A stretch of 64,000 nt of DNA, taken from positions 1,977,501 to 2,041,500 of the forward strand of contig NZ_CP009048.1 of assembly GCF_000746525.1 (NCBI RefSeq). Direction: 5' to 3'. This DNA comes from Pseudomonas alkylphenolica. Its GTDB lineage: Bacteria; Pseudomonadota; Gammaproteobacteria; Pseudomonadales; Pseudomonadaceae. Below the pieces are notes generated by a model. That model was not told where the DNA came from. It saw only the letters and a list, made by a program, of their open reading frames with translations, and did no database searches. Every line of letters begins with the position of its first letter. The stretch's first letter is position 1. The position numbers and the translations under genes were made by a program. Positions 45,843 through 53,995 of the stretch are shown piece after piece.

Positions 45843-47702
45843 ATGCTTGGTGCATTTGAGCGGAAGCTCGACCCCTTTCCTCCTGACGAGGTACCGCCAC
45901 CACCCGAGGGTCTGGCTCGGTTCCTGTGGGCCTGCACACGCGGCGCCCGCGGCTATATTCTTGTGTTTGCGCTGCTCAGTGCCAGCGTGTCGATCTACGA
46001 AGCCTGGCTGTTTTCTTTCCTCGGTCAGGTCGTGGATTTGCTCGCCACCTGGCAAGCAGGGGGGGAGGCGGCGGCGCAGGAAAGCCGGGTGTTGTGGGGC
46101 ATGGGGATCGTCATGGTGTGTAGCATCGGGCTGGTAGCCTTGCGCACCATGGTGCAGCACCAGATATTGGCGATAAACCTGCCACTGCGACTGCGTTGGG
46201 ACTTCCACCGTTTGATGCTGCGGCAAAGCCTATCGTTCTTTTCCGACGAGTTTTCCGGCCGGGTCACCACCAAGGTCATGCAGACGGCGCTGGCCGTGCG
46301 CGACCTGCTGTTCACCTTGATCGAGATCGCCCCCGGGATTGGGGTGTATTTCATTGCGATCATCGCCTTGGCAGGCGGCTTCGCGCTGAAACTGATGCTG
46401 CCTTTCGTTGCCTGGGTGGTGTTGTTCGGTCTGGCCATGCTGTACTTCGTGCCCCGTCTGGGAAAAGTCGGGCAGGAGCAGGCCAATGCGCGGTCGATGA
46501 TGACCGGGCGAATCTCGGACGCCTACACCAACATCACGACGGTGAAGCTGTTCTCCCACTCCAATCGCGAAGCGCACTTCGCACGTGCCGCGATGGAGGA
46601 CTTCAAGCACACCGGCTTTCGCCAGATGCGCCTGGTCAGCCAGTTCGAGATCGTCAACCAGGCATTGGTGGTGGCGTTGATCATGGCTGCCGGTGGTTAT
46701 GCCCTGTGGCTATGGCACCAGGGTGAGGTCGGCGCAGGTGCCGTGGCGGCAATCACCGCGATGGCGTTGCGTATCAATGGCATGTCGCACTGGATCATGT
46801 GGCAGATGACGTCGCTGTTCGAGAGCATCGGCACCGTGCAGGATGGCATGGCAACCCTTACCCGCGGCCCCAAGGTGAAGGACGCGCCGGATGCGGGTGT
46901 GCTGGTGACCACTGGCGGGGCGGTAACCTTCGACAATGTCAGCTTCAACTACAGTGGCGAGCGCCAGGTGCTCGATGGCCTGAGCCTGCACATTCGCCCG
47001 GGTGAAAAAATCGGCCTGGTAGGCCGCTCCGGTGCGGGCAAATCCACGCTGATCAACTTGCTGCTGCGCTTCTATGACGTCGACAGCGGGCAGATCCGCA
47101 TTGACGGACAAGACATTGCACAGGTGACGCAAGACAGCCTGCGTAGCGCCATCGGCATGGTCACCCAGGATACGTCACTGTTGCACCGCTCCATCCGCGA
47201 CAACATCGCCTACGGCCGACCCGATGCGAGCGACGCACAAGTCCGTAGCGCCGCGGCCAGTGCCCAGGCCGATGAGTTCATCAGTCAGCTGAGCGACCGG
47301 CAAGGCCATACCGGCTACGACACCCTGGTCGGCGAGCGCGGTATCAAGCTTTCGGGCGGCCAGCGCCAGCGCGTCGCGATTGCCCGAGTGATGCTCAAGA
47401 ACGCTCCGATCCTGCTGCTTGATGAGGCTACCAGCGCGCTGGATTCCGAAGTTGAAGTGGCCATTCAGGAAAGCCTCGATGAGATGATGGAAGGCAAAAC
47501 CGTGATCGCCATCGCCCATCGGCTGTCCACGATTGCGGCCATGGATCGGCTTATTGTCATGGATGACGGACGCATCATCGAACAAGGTACCCACACCGAA
47601 TTGCTCGCAAAAAACGGCATCTATGCGCAACTGTGGCACCACCAGAGTGGCGGGTTTCTGGGTGAGGATCGGGGTGTGGCCGAGGTTATGGATCAGGGGT
47701 GA
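45843..47702 (+). CDS. ABC exporter with fused membrane and ATPase domains
   Basis: A 619-residue type IV ABC half-exporter that works as a dimer in the inner membrane. After a short cytoplasmic tail, six membrane helices span ~35-330 (YILVFALLSASVSIYEAWLF begins the first). The ATPase domain (~365-600) has Walker A GLVGRSGAGKSTLINLLLRF, Q-loop MVTQDTSLLHRSI, signature LSGGQRQRVAIARVML, Walker B LLLDEATSALDSE and switch histidine in IAIAHRLSTI. It resembles MsbA/multidrug-type exporters; the substrate is unknown. The 3' end overlaps the convergent Nudix gene by 17 bases. No partner gene adjoins. Confidence 0.93.
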   Translation: MLGAFERKLDPFPPDEVPPPPEGLARFLWACTRGARGYILVFALLSASVSIYEAWLFSFLGQVVDLLATWQAGGEAAAQESRVLWGMGIVMVCSIGLVALRTMVQHQILAINLPLRLRWDFHRLMLRQSLSFFSDEFSGRVTTKVMQTALAVRDLLFTLIEIAPGIGVYFIAIIALAGGFALKLMLPFVAWVVLFGLAMLYFVPRLGKVGQEQANARSMMTGRISDAYTNITTVKLFSHSNREAHFARAAMEDFKHTGFRQMRLVSQFEIVNQALVVALIMAAGGYALWLWHQGEVGAGAVAAITAMALRINGMSHWIMWQMTSLFESIGTVQDGMATLTRGPKVKDAPDAGVLVTTGGAVTFDNVSFNYSGERQVLDGLSLHIRPGEKIGLVGRSGAGKSTLINLLLRFYDVDSGQIRIDGQDIAQVTQDSLRSAIGMVTQDTSLLHRSIRDNIAYGRPDASDAQVRSAAASAQADEFISQLSDRQGHTGYDTLVGERGIKLSGGQRQRVAIARVMLKNAPILLLDEATSALDSEVEVAIQESLDEMMEGKTVIAIAHRLSTIAAMDRLIVMDDGRIIEQGTHTELLAKNGIYAQLWHHQSGGFLGEDRGVAEVMDQG

Positions 47703-48150
47703 GGGTGAACTGCCGGGGGATCTGCGGGCGGCTGCTTTGGGGCTCCACCAATGTGTCAGTCAGGTGCACCAATGCCCGGCAAAACACCGGATGACACAGG
47801 GCAAACGGCAAGTCATCAAGTGGGGCCCAAAAAAACCTGAAAGTGTGGCCGTGGTCGTCGAGGGTGTTGTGAGTCCATTGATCTGGCAACACCACCTGCG
47901 GCTCACACAGTTGAAACGACCATATCTGGTCCAGATGCCCGGCATCCCAGCAGCCCAAATCGCTGACAACCGTGGCTGAGTCGATTCCGGATTCCTCTTT
48001 CAATTCGCGAAGCGCGGCCTGGGCAGGCGTTTCACCGGTCTCGATGGTGCCTTTGACCAGTTGCACGCCAGCCAGCGGGTGCTGGAACAATAGAATGCGA
48101 GGGGCGGGTGACCGGGAGAGGATGACCGGGCAGGCTTTGTTGGGTGTCAT
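47686..48150 (-). CDS. Nudix hydrolase
   Basis: A 154-residue Nudix enzyme with an intact box, KGTIETGETPAQAALREL then KEESGI (G-x5-E-x7-REU-x-EE-x-GU). CPVILSRSPAPRILLFQHPLAGVQLVKG before it is typical of small Nudix proteins of broad specificity. The ATG at 48150 after CAGGAGAT is preferred to a TTG five codons upstream. It is convergent with the ABC exporter gene, and their ends overlap. Confidence 0.88.
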   Translation of the reverse strand: MTPNKACPVILSRSPAPRILLFQHPLAGVQLVKGTIETGETPAQAALRELKEESGIDSATVVSDLGCWDAGHLDQIWSFQLCEPQVVLPDQWTHNTLDDHGHTFRFFWAPLDDLPFALCHPVFCRALVHLTDTLVEPQSSRPQIPRQFTLTPDP

Positions 48151-48221
48151 GGCGATCTCCTGCAAGCTGGCAATCGTATCTGTTTTGCGCGTGATTACGG
48201 GTTTAAAGCGACGCTGGGCGT

Positions 48222-48328
48222 TGTAGGCGCGGATTCACCGGGACGCCGGACCGTCTCGCGAAGGGTCGCAGCGCGGCCCCAACAATGGGCCTGCTACGCA
48301 GTCCTTCGCGGATGAATCCGCTCCTACA
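48222..48328. repeat. Second intergenic palindrome type (TGTAGGAGCGGATTCA family)
   Basis: TGTAGGCGCGGATTCA at the left and TGAATCCGCTCCTACA at the right are near-complementary ends around a GC-rich centre with further short stems. It differs from the GCGGGGCAAGC REP type elsewhere in this window. Confidence 0.7.
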
Positions 48329-48370
48329 GGGTTCGCTGTGCCTGCGAATCAGGGGCTGTCATGCCGCTCC

Positions 48371-48760
48371 TCAATCTTCGATTTCAACCTGCGGGTTGTA
48401 GTACTTGCTCTGATCCGGGGTAAAGGTCACCACCATACCCGTGCGGCTACAGCTGAGGGTCAGTTCTGCGCTGGTGTCGATCTGCAGGTCTTCGCCGCGC
48501 AGGCCTTGCCATTGGGCGAGGTACTTGAGCGAGCCGAATTTTTCGCGCTTCTTCAGGGTGCGTTCCACGCCGCCTTTCCAGCCCAGTACCGGCAGTTCTC
48601 CGGCGAGGCAGCGCCGGGCGATGTCGGGGTGTTTGAGGGCGCGTTCGCGACCGATTTCCCAGCAGCGAATCAGGCCGTTGTCCGGGCCTTGCCAGGTGTC
48701 GATCCAGGTGAGGGCGGGGCGCAGTGCGAGGTGGATCGGGCGATGGACAATGCTGCTCAT
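48371..48760 (-). CDS. Conserved-looking protein of unknown function
   Basis: A 129-residue soluble protein that I do not recognise. GGGAGG lies five bases before its ATG, supporting it as real. Distinctive parts are WIDTWQGPDNGLIRCWEIGRE, CLAGELPVLGWKGG, EKFGSLKYLAQWQGL and a strand-rich end LTLSCSRTGMVVTFTPDQSKYYNPQVEIED (read in parts). No signal peptide or membrane segment is visible. It stands alone between two palindromic repeats, close to the IS insertion. Confidence 0.65.
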   Translation of the reverse strand: MSSIVHRPIHLALRPALTWIDTWQGPDNGLIRCWEIGRERALKHPDIARRCLAGELPVLGWKGGVERTLKKREKFGSLKYLAQWQGLRGEDLQIDTSAELTLSCSRTGMVVTFTPDQSKYYNPQVEIED

Positions 48761-48890
48761 TCAGCCTCCCTGGCTGGTTGTTTTTGTTGGGGTAAGGCGG
48801 TTTCGAGAGTGCGATGCTACTAATTGGCCATTATTGGTGTCCAGCGTTGAAAAATGAAGATGTTGAGCGGTGGTGCAGGCTGTTTTTTTG

Positions 48891-48945
48891 GGAGCCGGGT
48901 TGCGACCGCTTTGCGGTCGATCGCCGGCTTCGCCAGCTCCTACAG
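48891..48945. repeat. GC-rich hairpin cluster in the 389-base gap before the IS element
   Basis: GGGAGCCGG...CGGCTTCGCCAGCTCC arms enclose CGACCGC-TTT-GCGGTCG, a perfect 7-bp stem. The gap 48,761-49,149 holds nothing else that I can support; the final stretch before the IS has tandem CTTGATCTTGATCTGC-type repeats, common in Pseudomonas spacers. Confidence 0.65.
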
Positions 48946-49213
48946 GTACTGTGGTGCTTGTGGGAGTACCAGGTCTTTGTGGCGTTTAGGCTGGCCATAA
49001 GGGTCAGCCAATGACTATAGCTACCTAGGTGCAATCCACACCTAAGCCGGCGAAGTTTGCGCCAGGAGTTACCGAAGAAGAGGGGGCGTGGCATACAGCA
49101 AGAGCGAAGCGGACTGTGCTCTTGATCTTGATCTGCTTTTGACTTTGACTGGAACTGTCCCATGACAACGGACGCCAAGAAGCGATACTTACATCGCTAA
49201 CTTGGAGGTTCCC

Positions 49214-49507
49214 ATGTACCCACCAAATCGCCGTAGCTACACCGACGAATTCAAGGCCCAAGCTGTTGCACTGGCTGAAACGGTCGGCAGAACCGAAGCC
49301 GCTCGTCAGCTAGAGATGTCTGTTAAGACGCTGGATAACTGGGTCGATGCGTCACGCAAAGGTCTTCCGTTGAGTTCACCGGAGCGTCAACCTGTTACCA
49401 AGGAGAGCAGCGAGCTGGCGCGATTACGGGCCGAGAATGCTGAACTCAAAATGGAGCGTGAAATCCTAAAAAAGGCGGCGGTATTCTTTGCCAAAGAGTC
49501 CAGGTGA
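49214..49507 (+). CDS. IS3-family OrfA (helix-turn-helix protein)
   Basis: A 97-residue DNA-binding protein that recognises the IS ends. The ATG at 49214 follows GGAGG; an in-frame TTG lies four codons earlier. The helix-turn-helix reads FKAQAVALAETVGRTEAARQLEMSVKTLDNWV (residues ~14-45, read in parts), followed by a leucine-zipper-like segment ELARLRAENAELKMEREILKKA that allows pairing with OrfAB. The slippery heptamer is inside its 3' end, and its TGA overlaps the OrfB GTG. Confidence 0.94.
   Translation: MYPPNRRSYTDEFKAQAVALAETVGRTEAARQLEMSVKTLDNWVDASRKGLPLSSPERQPVTKESSELARLRAENAELKMEREILKKAAVFFAKESR
49468..49474 (+). promoter_or_regulatory. Programmed -1 frameshift heptamer
   Basis: A AAA AAG is in the correct phase of the orfA frame (CTA AAA AAG). 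After a -1 slip, the frame stays open into orfB, giving an OrfAB fusion transposase of about 383 residues. This is the standard mechanism of many IS3-family elements. Confidence 0.88.
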
Positions 49508-50364
49508 GATACGCCTTCGTCGCTAAAGAGCGGGCTCAGTTCCCGGTGCGTTTGTTGTGCCGGGTGTTGGGCGTGTCAGCTTCAGGATTTTACGATTACC
49601 TAAACCGCCCGGTTCGCCCAGATCCAGACAAACAGATTCGAATTGATCTGCGCAGGATCCATGCCGCCAGTCGAAGCACCTATGGGCGGCCACGGTTGGT
49701 CGAGGCATTGCGTCAGATACCTCATCGAGTCGGCCACAAACGGGTTACGCGGCTGATGCACGAGGAAGGTATCCATGGCAAACCCAAGGCTCGCTTCCGG
49801 CCCCAGACCACGGACAGTCGCCACTTCCAGCCTGTCGCACGCAATGTGCTTGACCGTCAGTTTTCGGTACAGAGCGCCAATCCAGCCTGGGTGAGCGACA
49901 TCACCTACATTTCAACCCGAGAAGGCTGGCTGTACCTGGCGGTGGTCTTAAGCATCCAGACCCGCCAGGTGCTGGGCTACAGCTTGGCGGACAGGATGCC
50001 GGATGATTTGGTTGAGCGCGCATTTATCAACGCTTGGAACGCCAGTTTGGGGCCTTCTGGGGTTGTGTTCCATTCCGACCAGGGACGCCAATATACGAGC
50101 AGCAAATTTCGCCAAGCATTGGCCGAAAAAGGCTTTACGCAGAGCATGAGCCGCAAAGGAAACTGCTGGGACAATGCCGTCGCTGAAAGCTTTTTCGCTA
50201 CGCTTAAGAAGGAAGAAGCAAGCGGGGTCTATCAGAGCAAGAGGCTAGCTTATGGGGCAATCGCGAGCTACATCCATGGTTTCTACAACAGCAGTCGGCT
50301 GCATTCGGCGTTGGGTTATCGTTCACCGAACGCTTATGCAAAGGGCTTGAAGCAGAAACCTTAA
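49504..50364 (+). CDS. IS3-family OrfB, DDE integrase-like transposase
   Basis: A 286-residue catalytic part of the transposase, made as OrfAB by frameshift or from the GTG at 49504. The N-terminal HTH_21 region precedes an rve core with catalytic residues Asp in PAWVSDITYISTREG, Asp in VVFHSDQGRQYTS and Glu in WDNAVAESFFATLKKE (DDE with the usual 35-residue spacing), then HGFYNSSRLHSALGYRSPNAY. All catalytic residues are intact. Its frame is -1 relative to orfA. Confidence 0.95.
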   Translation: MRYAFVAKERAQFPVRLLCRVLGVSASGFYDYLNRPVRPDPDKQIRIDLRRIHAASRSTYGRPRLVEALRQIPHRVGHKRVTRLMHEEGIHGKPKARFRPQTTDSRHFQPVARNVLDRQFSVQSANPAWVSDITYISTREGWLYLAVVLSIQTRQVLGYSLADRMPDDLVERAFINAWNASLGPSGVVFHSDQGRQYTSSKFRQALAEKGFTQSMSRKGNCWDNAVAESFFATLKKEEASGVYQSKRLAYGAIASYIHGFYNSSRLHSALGYRSPNAYAKGLKQKP

Positions 50365-50500
50365 CACCCAGCTTCTTGGCGTCCGCTGCCAAGGGACAGT
50401 TCCAGACCTACCGGCCCCTGGTGGGGCGAGTCCATACATAAGGGCGCAACGGTGACTCCGTGCCACCACTGCCGATGGATATGTACTCAAACCCGAGGGC

Positions 50501-50526
50501 CATCGCGGGGCAAGCCCGCTCCCACC
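50501..50526. repeat. Single REP half-element
   Basis: One copy of CATCGCGGGGCAAGCCCGCT with CCCACC. No inverted partner is seen within 100 bases. It lies between the IS element and the YecA-family gene. Confidence 0.8.
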
Positions 50527-50538
50527 GAGGCAGGTATA

Positions 50539-51093
50539 TCAGCGCTGACCTACCCAATAATCATGCAACGCCCGCGCAGCCGGCTCGATCGCCGCCACCC
50601 GCTGACGATGCAGCACCACATCCAGATCCACCGGCAACTCATAGTTATCCTGCTCGGCACAATCCGTGATCACCTGCAACCGACCCGCCAGTCCCTCGGG
50701 CAGCTCCGGCCAGTTACCGACAGCAACCCCACGCACATAGCCAAAGCACCATTCCTCCGCCAGCGTCAGTGGCTGACCGCGATGCTCCGTCTGTTCGAAG
50801 CGCGCCTTGAACGCCTGTGGCTCGCTAGCCAGCTGGCTCGCCAGCGTATTGAGATGACGCACACAGAGGTCGATAAAACGCCGGCACTCTTCAGGCTTTT
50901 GCCATTCCGGCGTCTGCCCGCCCCAGATCGCCGGGAACCACTCGGCAATGTCCACCTGCACCGGGCTCGACACCAGCGCAGTGAAGTAACCGTCCAACTC
51001 GGACGGGTTGAGCACCGAATGGTCGTCGCCGTACTTGAGCAGGATGTCTTCGATGAACTCGAACTCGCTGGGGCTGAGAGGTTGGGCTTGCAT
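50539..51093 (-). CDS. UPF0149/YecA-family protein
   Basis: A 184-residue helical protein of the UPF0149 (YgfB/YecA) family: LSPSEFEFIEDILLKYGDDHSVLNPSELDGYFTALVSSP at the start (read in parts) and LTLAEEWCFGYVRGVAVGNW in the middle, the W-x3-GYxxG pattern common to the family. The C-terminal SEC-C zinc motif of E. coli YecA is absent. Molecular function is unknown. It is divergent from the helix-hairpin-helix gene, with 171 bases between. Confidence 0.85.
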   Translation of the reverse strand: MQAQPLSPSEFEFIEDILLKYGDDHSVLNPSELDGYFTALVSSPVQVDIAEWFPAIWGGQTPEWQKPEECRRFIDLCVRHLNTLASQLASEPQAFKARFEQTEHRGQPLTLAEEWCFGYVRGVAVGNWPELPEGLAGRLQVITDCAEQDNYELPVDLDVVLHRQRVAAIEPAARALHDYWVGQR

Positions 51094-51264
51094 AAAAAGG
51101 GTCCTTGGCGAGGTGAGCGTGAAAAAAGCGGGGAGGATGGCCCTTTGCGAAGAATTTTTCCAGTCTGGACAACACTATAAGCCGTACCCAAGCCCTCTGG
51201 CACTGGCCTTTGCCCGGTAACTGTGGCTTGCTGGGCACTCTTTTGACAGTACAAGGACGTCATC

Positions 51265-51498
51265 ATGTCATTCCCTGCGAACGAGCGCGCAGCACTGCTG
51301 GCGGTCAAGGGTGTAGGCCCCACCGTAGTCGAGCGCCTCGAACAACTGGGCTATCACTCCCTGGCCCAGCTGAGCCAGGCCGATGCCCTGGAGATCGTCA
51401 CCCAGGCGGCATCGCTGGTGGGCTCCAGTTGCTGGAAAAACAGCCCGCAGGCGCGCGCGGCGATCCAGGCCGCCATCGCCCGGGCGCGGCTTGGTTGA
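51265..51498 (+). CDS. Helix-hairpin-helix small protein
   Basis: A 77-residue protein with a helix-hairpin-helix pair: [30 protein letters not shown], the GVGPxxxxRL motif being the non-specific DNA backbone-binding hairpin. It resembles the Cdd1/pathogenicity-locus-like small proteins. AAGGACG precedes the ATG. No partner suggests its role; the pyoverdine-type promoter of mbtH starts only after it. Confidence 0.8.
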   Translation: MSFPANERAALLAVKGVGPTVVERLEQLGYHSLAQLSQADALEIVTQAASLVGSSCWKNSPQARAAIQAAIARARLG

Positions 51499-51513
51499 GG
51501 CCGCTCACCACAC

Positions 51514-51537
51514 TAAATTCCAGCGCAGGCTTTTCGT
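51514..51537 (+). promoter_or_regulatory. PvdS (iron-starvation sigma) promoter box for mbtH operon
   Basis: TAAAT-N16-CGT, an exact match to the pyoverdine sigma-factor promoter consensus (also preceded by C). It lies 62 bases upstream of the mbtH start. This places the mbtH-thioesterase genes under PvdS/Fur iron control. Confidence 0.8.
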
Positions 51538-51598
51538 TCTCTTGGTAGCCACCGTACGTCAGCTGTGCGGCGGGCCCATTCAATCCAGGAGACAGGCA

Positions 51599-51823
51599 AT
51601 GACATCCGTATTCGACCGCGACGACATCGTGTTCCAGGTAGTGGTCAACCACGAAGAGCAGTATTCCATCTGGCCCGACTACAAGGCCGTGCCCGCCGGC
51701 TGGCGTACCGTTGGCAAGAGCGGCCTGAAAAAGGAATGCCTGGCCTACATCGATGAAGTCTGGACCGACATGCGCCCGCTGAGCCTGCGCCAGAAGATGG
51801 CCGAAACCGCAGCGTCGCACTGA
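51599..51823 (+). CDS. mbtH: MbtH-like protein of pyoverdine NRPS
   Basis: A 74-residue MbtH-family protein that binds NRPS adenylation domains and is needed for their activity or solubility. It begins [38 protein letters not shown] (read in parts) and then [19 protein letters not shown]; the three conserved tryptophans (SIWP, GWR, VWTDMRP) are all present. AGGAGACAGGCA precedes the ATG. It follows a PvdS box and is ten bases before the thioesterase gene. In P. aeruginosa the orthologue (PA2412) also adjoins a thioesterase and fpvF. Confidence 0.95.
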   Translation: MTSVFDRDDIVFQVVVNHEEQYSIWPDYKAVPAGWRTVGKSGLKKECLAYIDEVWTDMRPLSLRQKMAETAASH

Positions 51824-51833
51824 GGGCCGGCTT

Positions 51834-52553
51834 GTGTCGTCACTGACTCTGTTGTGCCTGCCGTATTCCGGAGCCAGCGCCATGGTCTACAGCCGCTGGC
51901 GGCGCAAGTTGCCGGCCTGGCTGAACTTGCGCCCGGTGGAGTTGCCCGGGCGCGGGGCGCGCATGGGCGAGTCGCTGCAAACCGATATGCAGGCTCTGGC
52001 GCGGCAGCTGGCCAATGAGCAGCGCCTGGCCGCCAGTCAGCCCTATGCCTTGCTCGGTCACAGTCTGGGGGCATTGCTCGCCTTCGAGCTGGCCCACGAG
52101 TTGCGGGCCCTCGGCTGCCCGTCGCCAGTCGCGCTGTTTGCCTGCGGCACGGCCGCACCGACCCGGCGTGAAGATTACGACGGCGGAAACTGGCGCGAGC
52201 CGAAAAGCGATGAGGTACTGATCGATGAGCTGCGCAAACTGCAGGGCACACCGGAAGAAGTGCTGGCCAACCAGGAGCTGATGAGCCTGACCTTGCCGGT
52301 GCTGCGCGCCGATTTTCTCCTGTGTGGCCGTTACAGCTACCGCCAGCGCCCGGCGCTGCATTGCCCGCTGCATGTGCTCGGTGGTGAAGATGACCGCGCC
52401 ACTGAAGAACAGCTGCTGGCCTGGCGTCGCGAAACCTTGGGTGATTTTTCCCTGGAGACCTTCCCCGGCGGCCACTTCTTCATTCATGAGCATGAAGACC
52501 GGGTGCTGGGTGTGCTCGGCGCCACGCTGGAGCCTCATCGCTTGTCGGCCTGA
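51834..52553 (+). CDS. Type II thioesterase of pyoverdine region
   Basis: A 239-residue alpha/beta-hydrolase thioesterase that should remove wrong or stalled acyl groups from NRPS carrier domains. LLCLPYSGASAMVYSRW opens it, the nucleophile is in ALLGHSLGALLAFELA, the Asp in LGGEDDRAT and the His in FPGGHFFIHEHE. It starts with GTG at 51834, ten bases after mbtH. Its position matches P. aeruginosa PA2411, a thioesterase next to mbtH, more than pvdG, so I leave the symbol empty. Confidence 0.93.
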   Translation: MSSLTLLCLPYSGASAMVYSRWRRKLPAWLNLRPVELPGRGARMGESLQTDMQALARQLANEQRLAASQPYALLGHSLGALLAFELAHELRALGCPSPVALFACGTAAPTRREDYDGGNWREPKSDEVLIDELRKLQGTPEEVLANQELMSLTLPVLRADFLLCGRYSYRQRPALHCPLHVLGGEDDRATEEQLLAWRRETLGDFSLETFPGGHFFIHEHEDRVLGVLGATLEPHRLSA

Positions 52554-52624
52554 CACTGAAGCATTGACGCAACGGCCGGCGCTGGGCGAGCCTTGGCGGT
52601 TCAACCACGACGCAGGTGCAAGGA

Positions 52625-53176
52625 ATGTTGATCAAGCCGAACCAGGCCAGCTTGCTGGTCATCGACGTGCAGGAAAAACTCATTGGTGCCGTCAGCGACC
52701 CGGCCGGTACCCTGGCGCGCACGCGCTGGCTGATGGCCGCCACCGCCGAGCTGGGGCTGCCGACGGTGATTTCCGAGCAGTACCCCAAGGGCCTCGGGCC
52801 GACCGTCGCAGCCCTCAAGCAGGCGTCACCGGAGGCCCAGGTGGTAGAGAAGCTGCATTTCTCCTGCGTTGCCGCTCAATGCTTGCCGGCGTCCTTGCTG
52901 GCCCGTGAGCAGGTGATTGTCTGCGGCATGGAAACCCATATCTGCGTGCTGCAAACCGTGCTCGGCCTGCGCGCGCTGGGCAAGCAGGTGTTTGTGGTCG
53001 AAGACGCCTGTGACTGCCGTGGCGCCCACAATCAGGCGGCGGGTATTGCCCGTATGCGTGATGCCGGAGCGCAGATCGTCACCCGCGAGATGGTGCTGTT
53101 CGAACTGCTGGAAAGCTCGGGCCACGAACAGTTCCGCCACATCAGCAAGACCTACATGGTCGGCGAACAGCCCTGA
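52625..53176 (+). CDS. Isochorismatase-like cysteine hydrolase
   Basis: A 183-residue hydrolase with the Asp-Lys-Cys triad of the isochorismatase-like family: Asp in SLLVIDVQEKLIGAV, Lys in VVEKLHFSCVAA and Cys in VCGMETHICVLQTVLGL, preceding the cis-peptide region. It looks closest to the YcaC-like branch with unknown substrates. It is 71 bases after the thioesterase and may be in the same transcript; a GTG three codons upstream is an alternative start. True isochorismatase is not expected, since pyoverdine is not catechol-based. Confidence 0.87.
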   Translation: MLIKPNQASLLVIDVQEKLIGAVSDPAGTLARTRWLMAATAELGLPTVISEQYPKGLGPTVAALKQASPEAQVVEKLHFSCVAAQCLPASLLAREQVIVCGMETHICVLQTVLGLRALGKQVFVVEDACDCRGAHNQAAGIARMRDAGAQIVTREMVLFELLESSGHEQFRHISKTYMVGEQP

Positions 53177-53253
53177 AGCATGCACGGGCAGGTGGCTCGG
53201 GGTCGGCAAGTGCATTAGAGTGCGCGGCAAATTCATATCGACAGGATGTTCCC

Positions 53254-53922
53254 ATGAAAGCCCGCGCCTTGCTGCCCCTCGTTTCCACTCTGGTGGTTGC
53301 CGCCATGCCTGTGGTTGCCCAGGCCCAGGCCAGCCTGGCCCAGGTGTTCAACGGCGAAATGCTCGGTACCAACCTCAAGTACTTCGAGTCGGTTGCCGGC
53401 GTTGCCCGCACCAGCCTCGGTGACAAGCACACTTACAAGGTGCAGGGTTGCGAGATCACTGCCGACGCTACTGGTGGCACCATCAATGACCTGCGCCTGG
53501 TCCTGTCGCCGACCTGCAAGGCGGATCTGCGCTCCTTCATCGGCGACTTCGCGCCGCCCGCCAACCAGCCGCTGACTTTCGCTGCGCTGCACCAGTCCAC
53601 CGGTGGCCCGCTGGAGTTCTACGCCGATTGTCTGGAGATGTGCGGCAACGCCTATGACCCGTCGGTGTATGCACTGTGGGAAGGTCCGCGGGCGATCGGT
53701 TTTACCCAGGTGCTGGTCGAGGCCATGCTCACCGATGACACGGCCATCGACGCCGCGGGCAAGTGGAGCACGGAGATGAAAAAGCACAAGGGCGAGGATT
53801 TCGTCATCGACAACAAGTACAACTGCGAGCGCAGCTTCGATCCGATTGCGCTGCAGAGCTTCAAGCCGGTGGCGATCACTGCCGTGACCATCGGTACCCA
53901 GCTGAGCAAGCCGGGTTGCTGA
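53254..53922 (+). CDS. Exported protein of unknown function
   Basis: A 222-residue protein with a clear signal peptide (LPLVSTLVVAAMPVVAQAQA). The mature part has five or six cysteines (VQGCEIT, SPTCKAD, YADCLEMCGNAYD, KYNCERS, KPGC at the very end), suggesting disulfides in the periplasm. I do not recognise a named family. ACAGGAT precedes the ATG. It lies between the mbtH operon and a DUF1615 gene, in the same direction as both. Confidence 0.75.
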   Translation: MKARALLPLVSTLVVAAMPVVAQAQASLAQVFNGEMLGTNLKYFESVAGVARTSLGDKHTYKVQGCEITADATGGTINDLRLVLSPTCKADLRSFIGDFAPPANQPLTFAALHQSTGGPLEFYADCLEMCGNAYDPSVYALWEGPRAIGFTQVLVEAMLTDDTAIDAAGKWSTEMKKHKGEDFVIDNKYNCERSFDPIALQSFKPVAITAVTIGTQLSKPGC

Positions 53923-53995
53923 GTAGCAGCCTGATTGCAGCCGGGCATGGCCCTCGCTACTGTGCTGGTGTTACCGCAAGAGGCGAGGGTGCTGC

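Larger units (their letters stand above)
49150..50404 (+). mobile_element. Complete IS3-family insertion sequence, 1,255 bp
   Basis: The ends are TGGAACTGTCCC... and ...GGGACAGTTCCA. The terminal inverted repeats match at roughly 29 of 34 bases, ending in the TG/CA dinucleotides typical of IS3 elements. Both sides carry GAC (49147-49149 and 50405-50407), a 3-bp target duplication. It contains two intact overlapping frames and an A AAA AAG slippery heptamer, so it looks recent and potentially active. Removing it and one GAC rejoins a Pseudomonas spacer between two hypothetical genes; no gene was broken. Confidence 0.95.

Noticed and set aside
52625..53176. True isochorismatase in catechol siderophore synthesis
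   Set aside because: No other catechol-siderophore genes are present, and the sequence looks like the broad YcaC-like branch.
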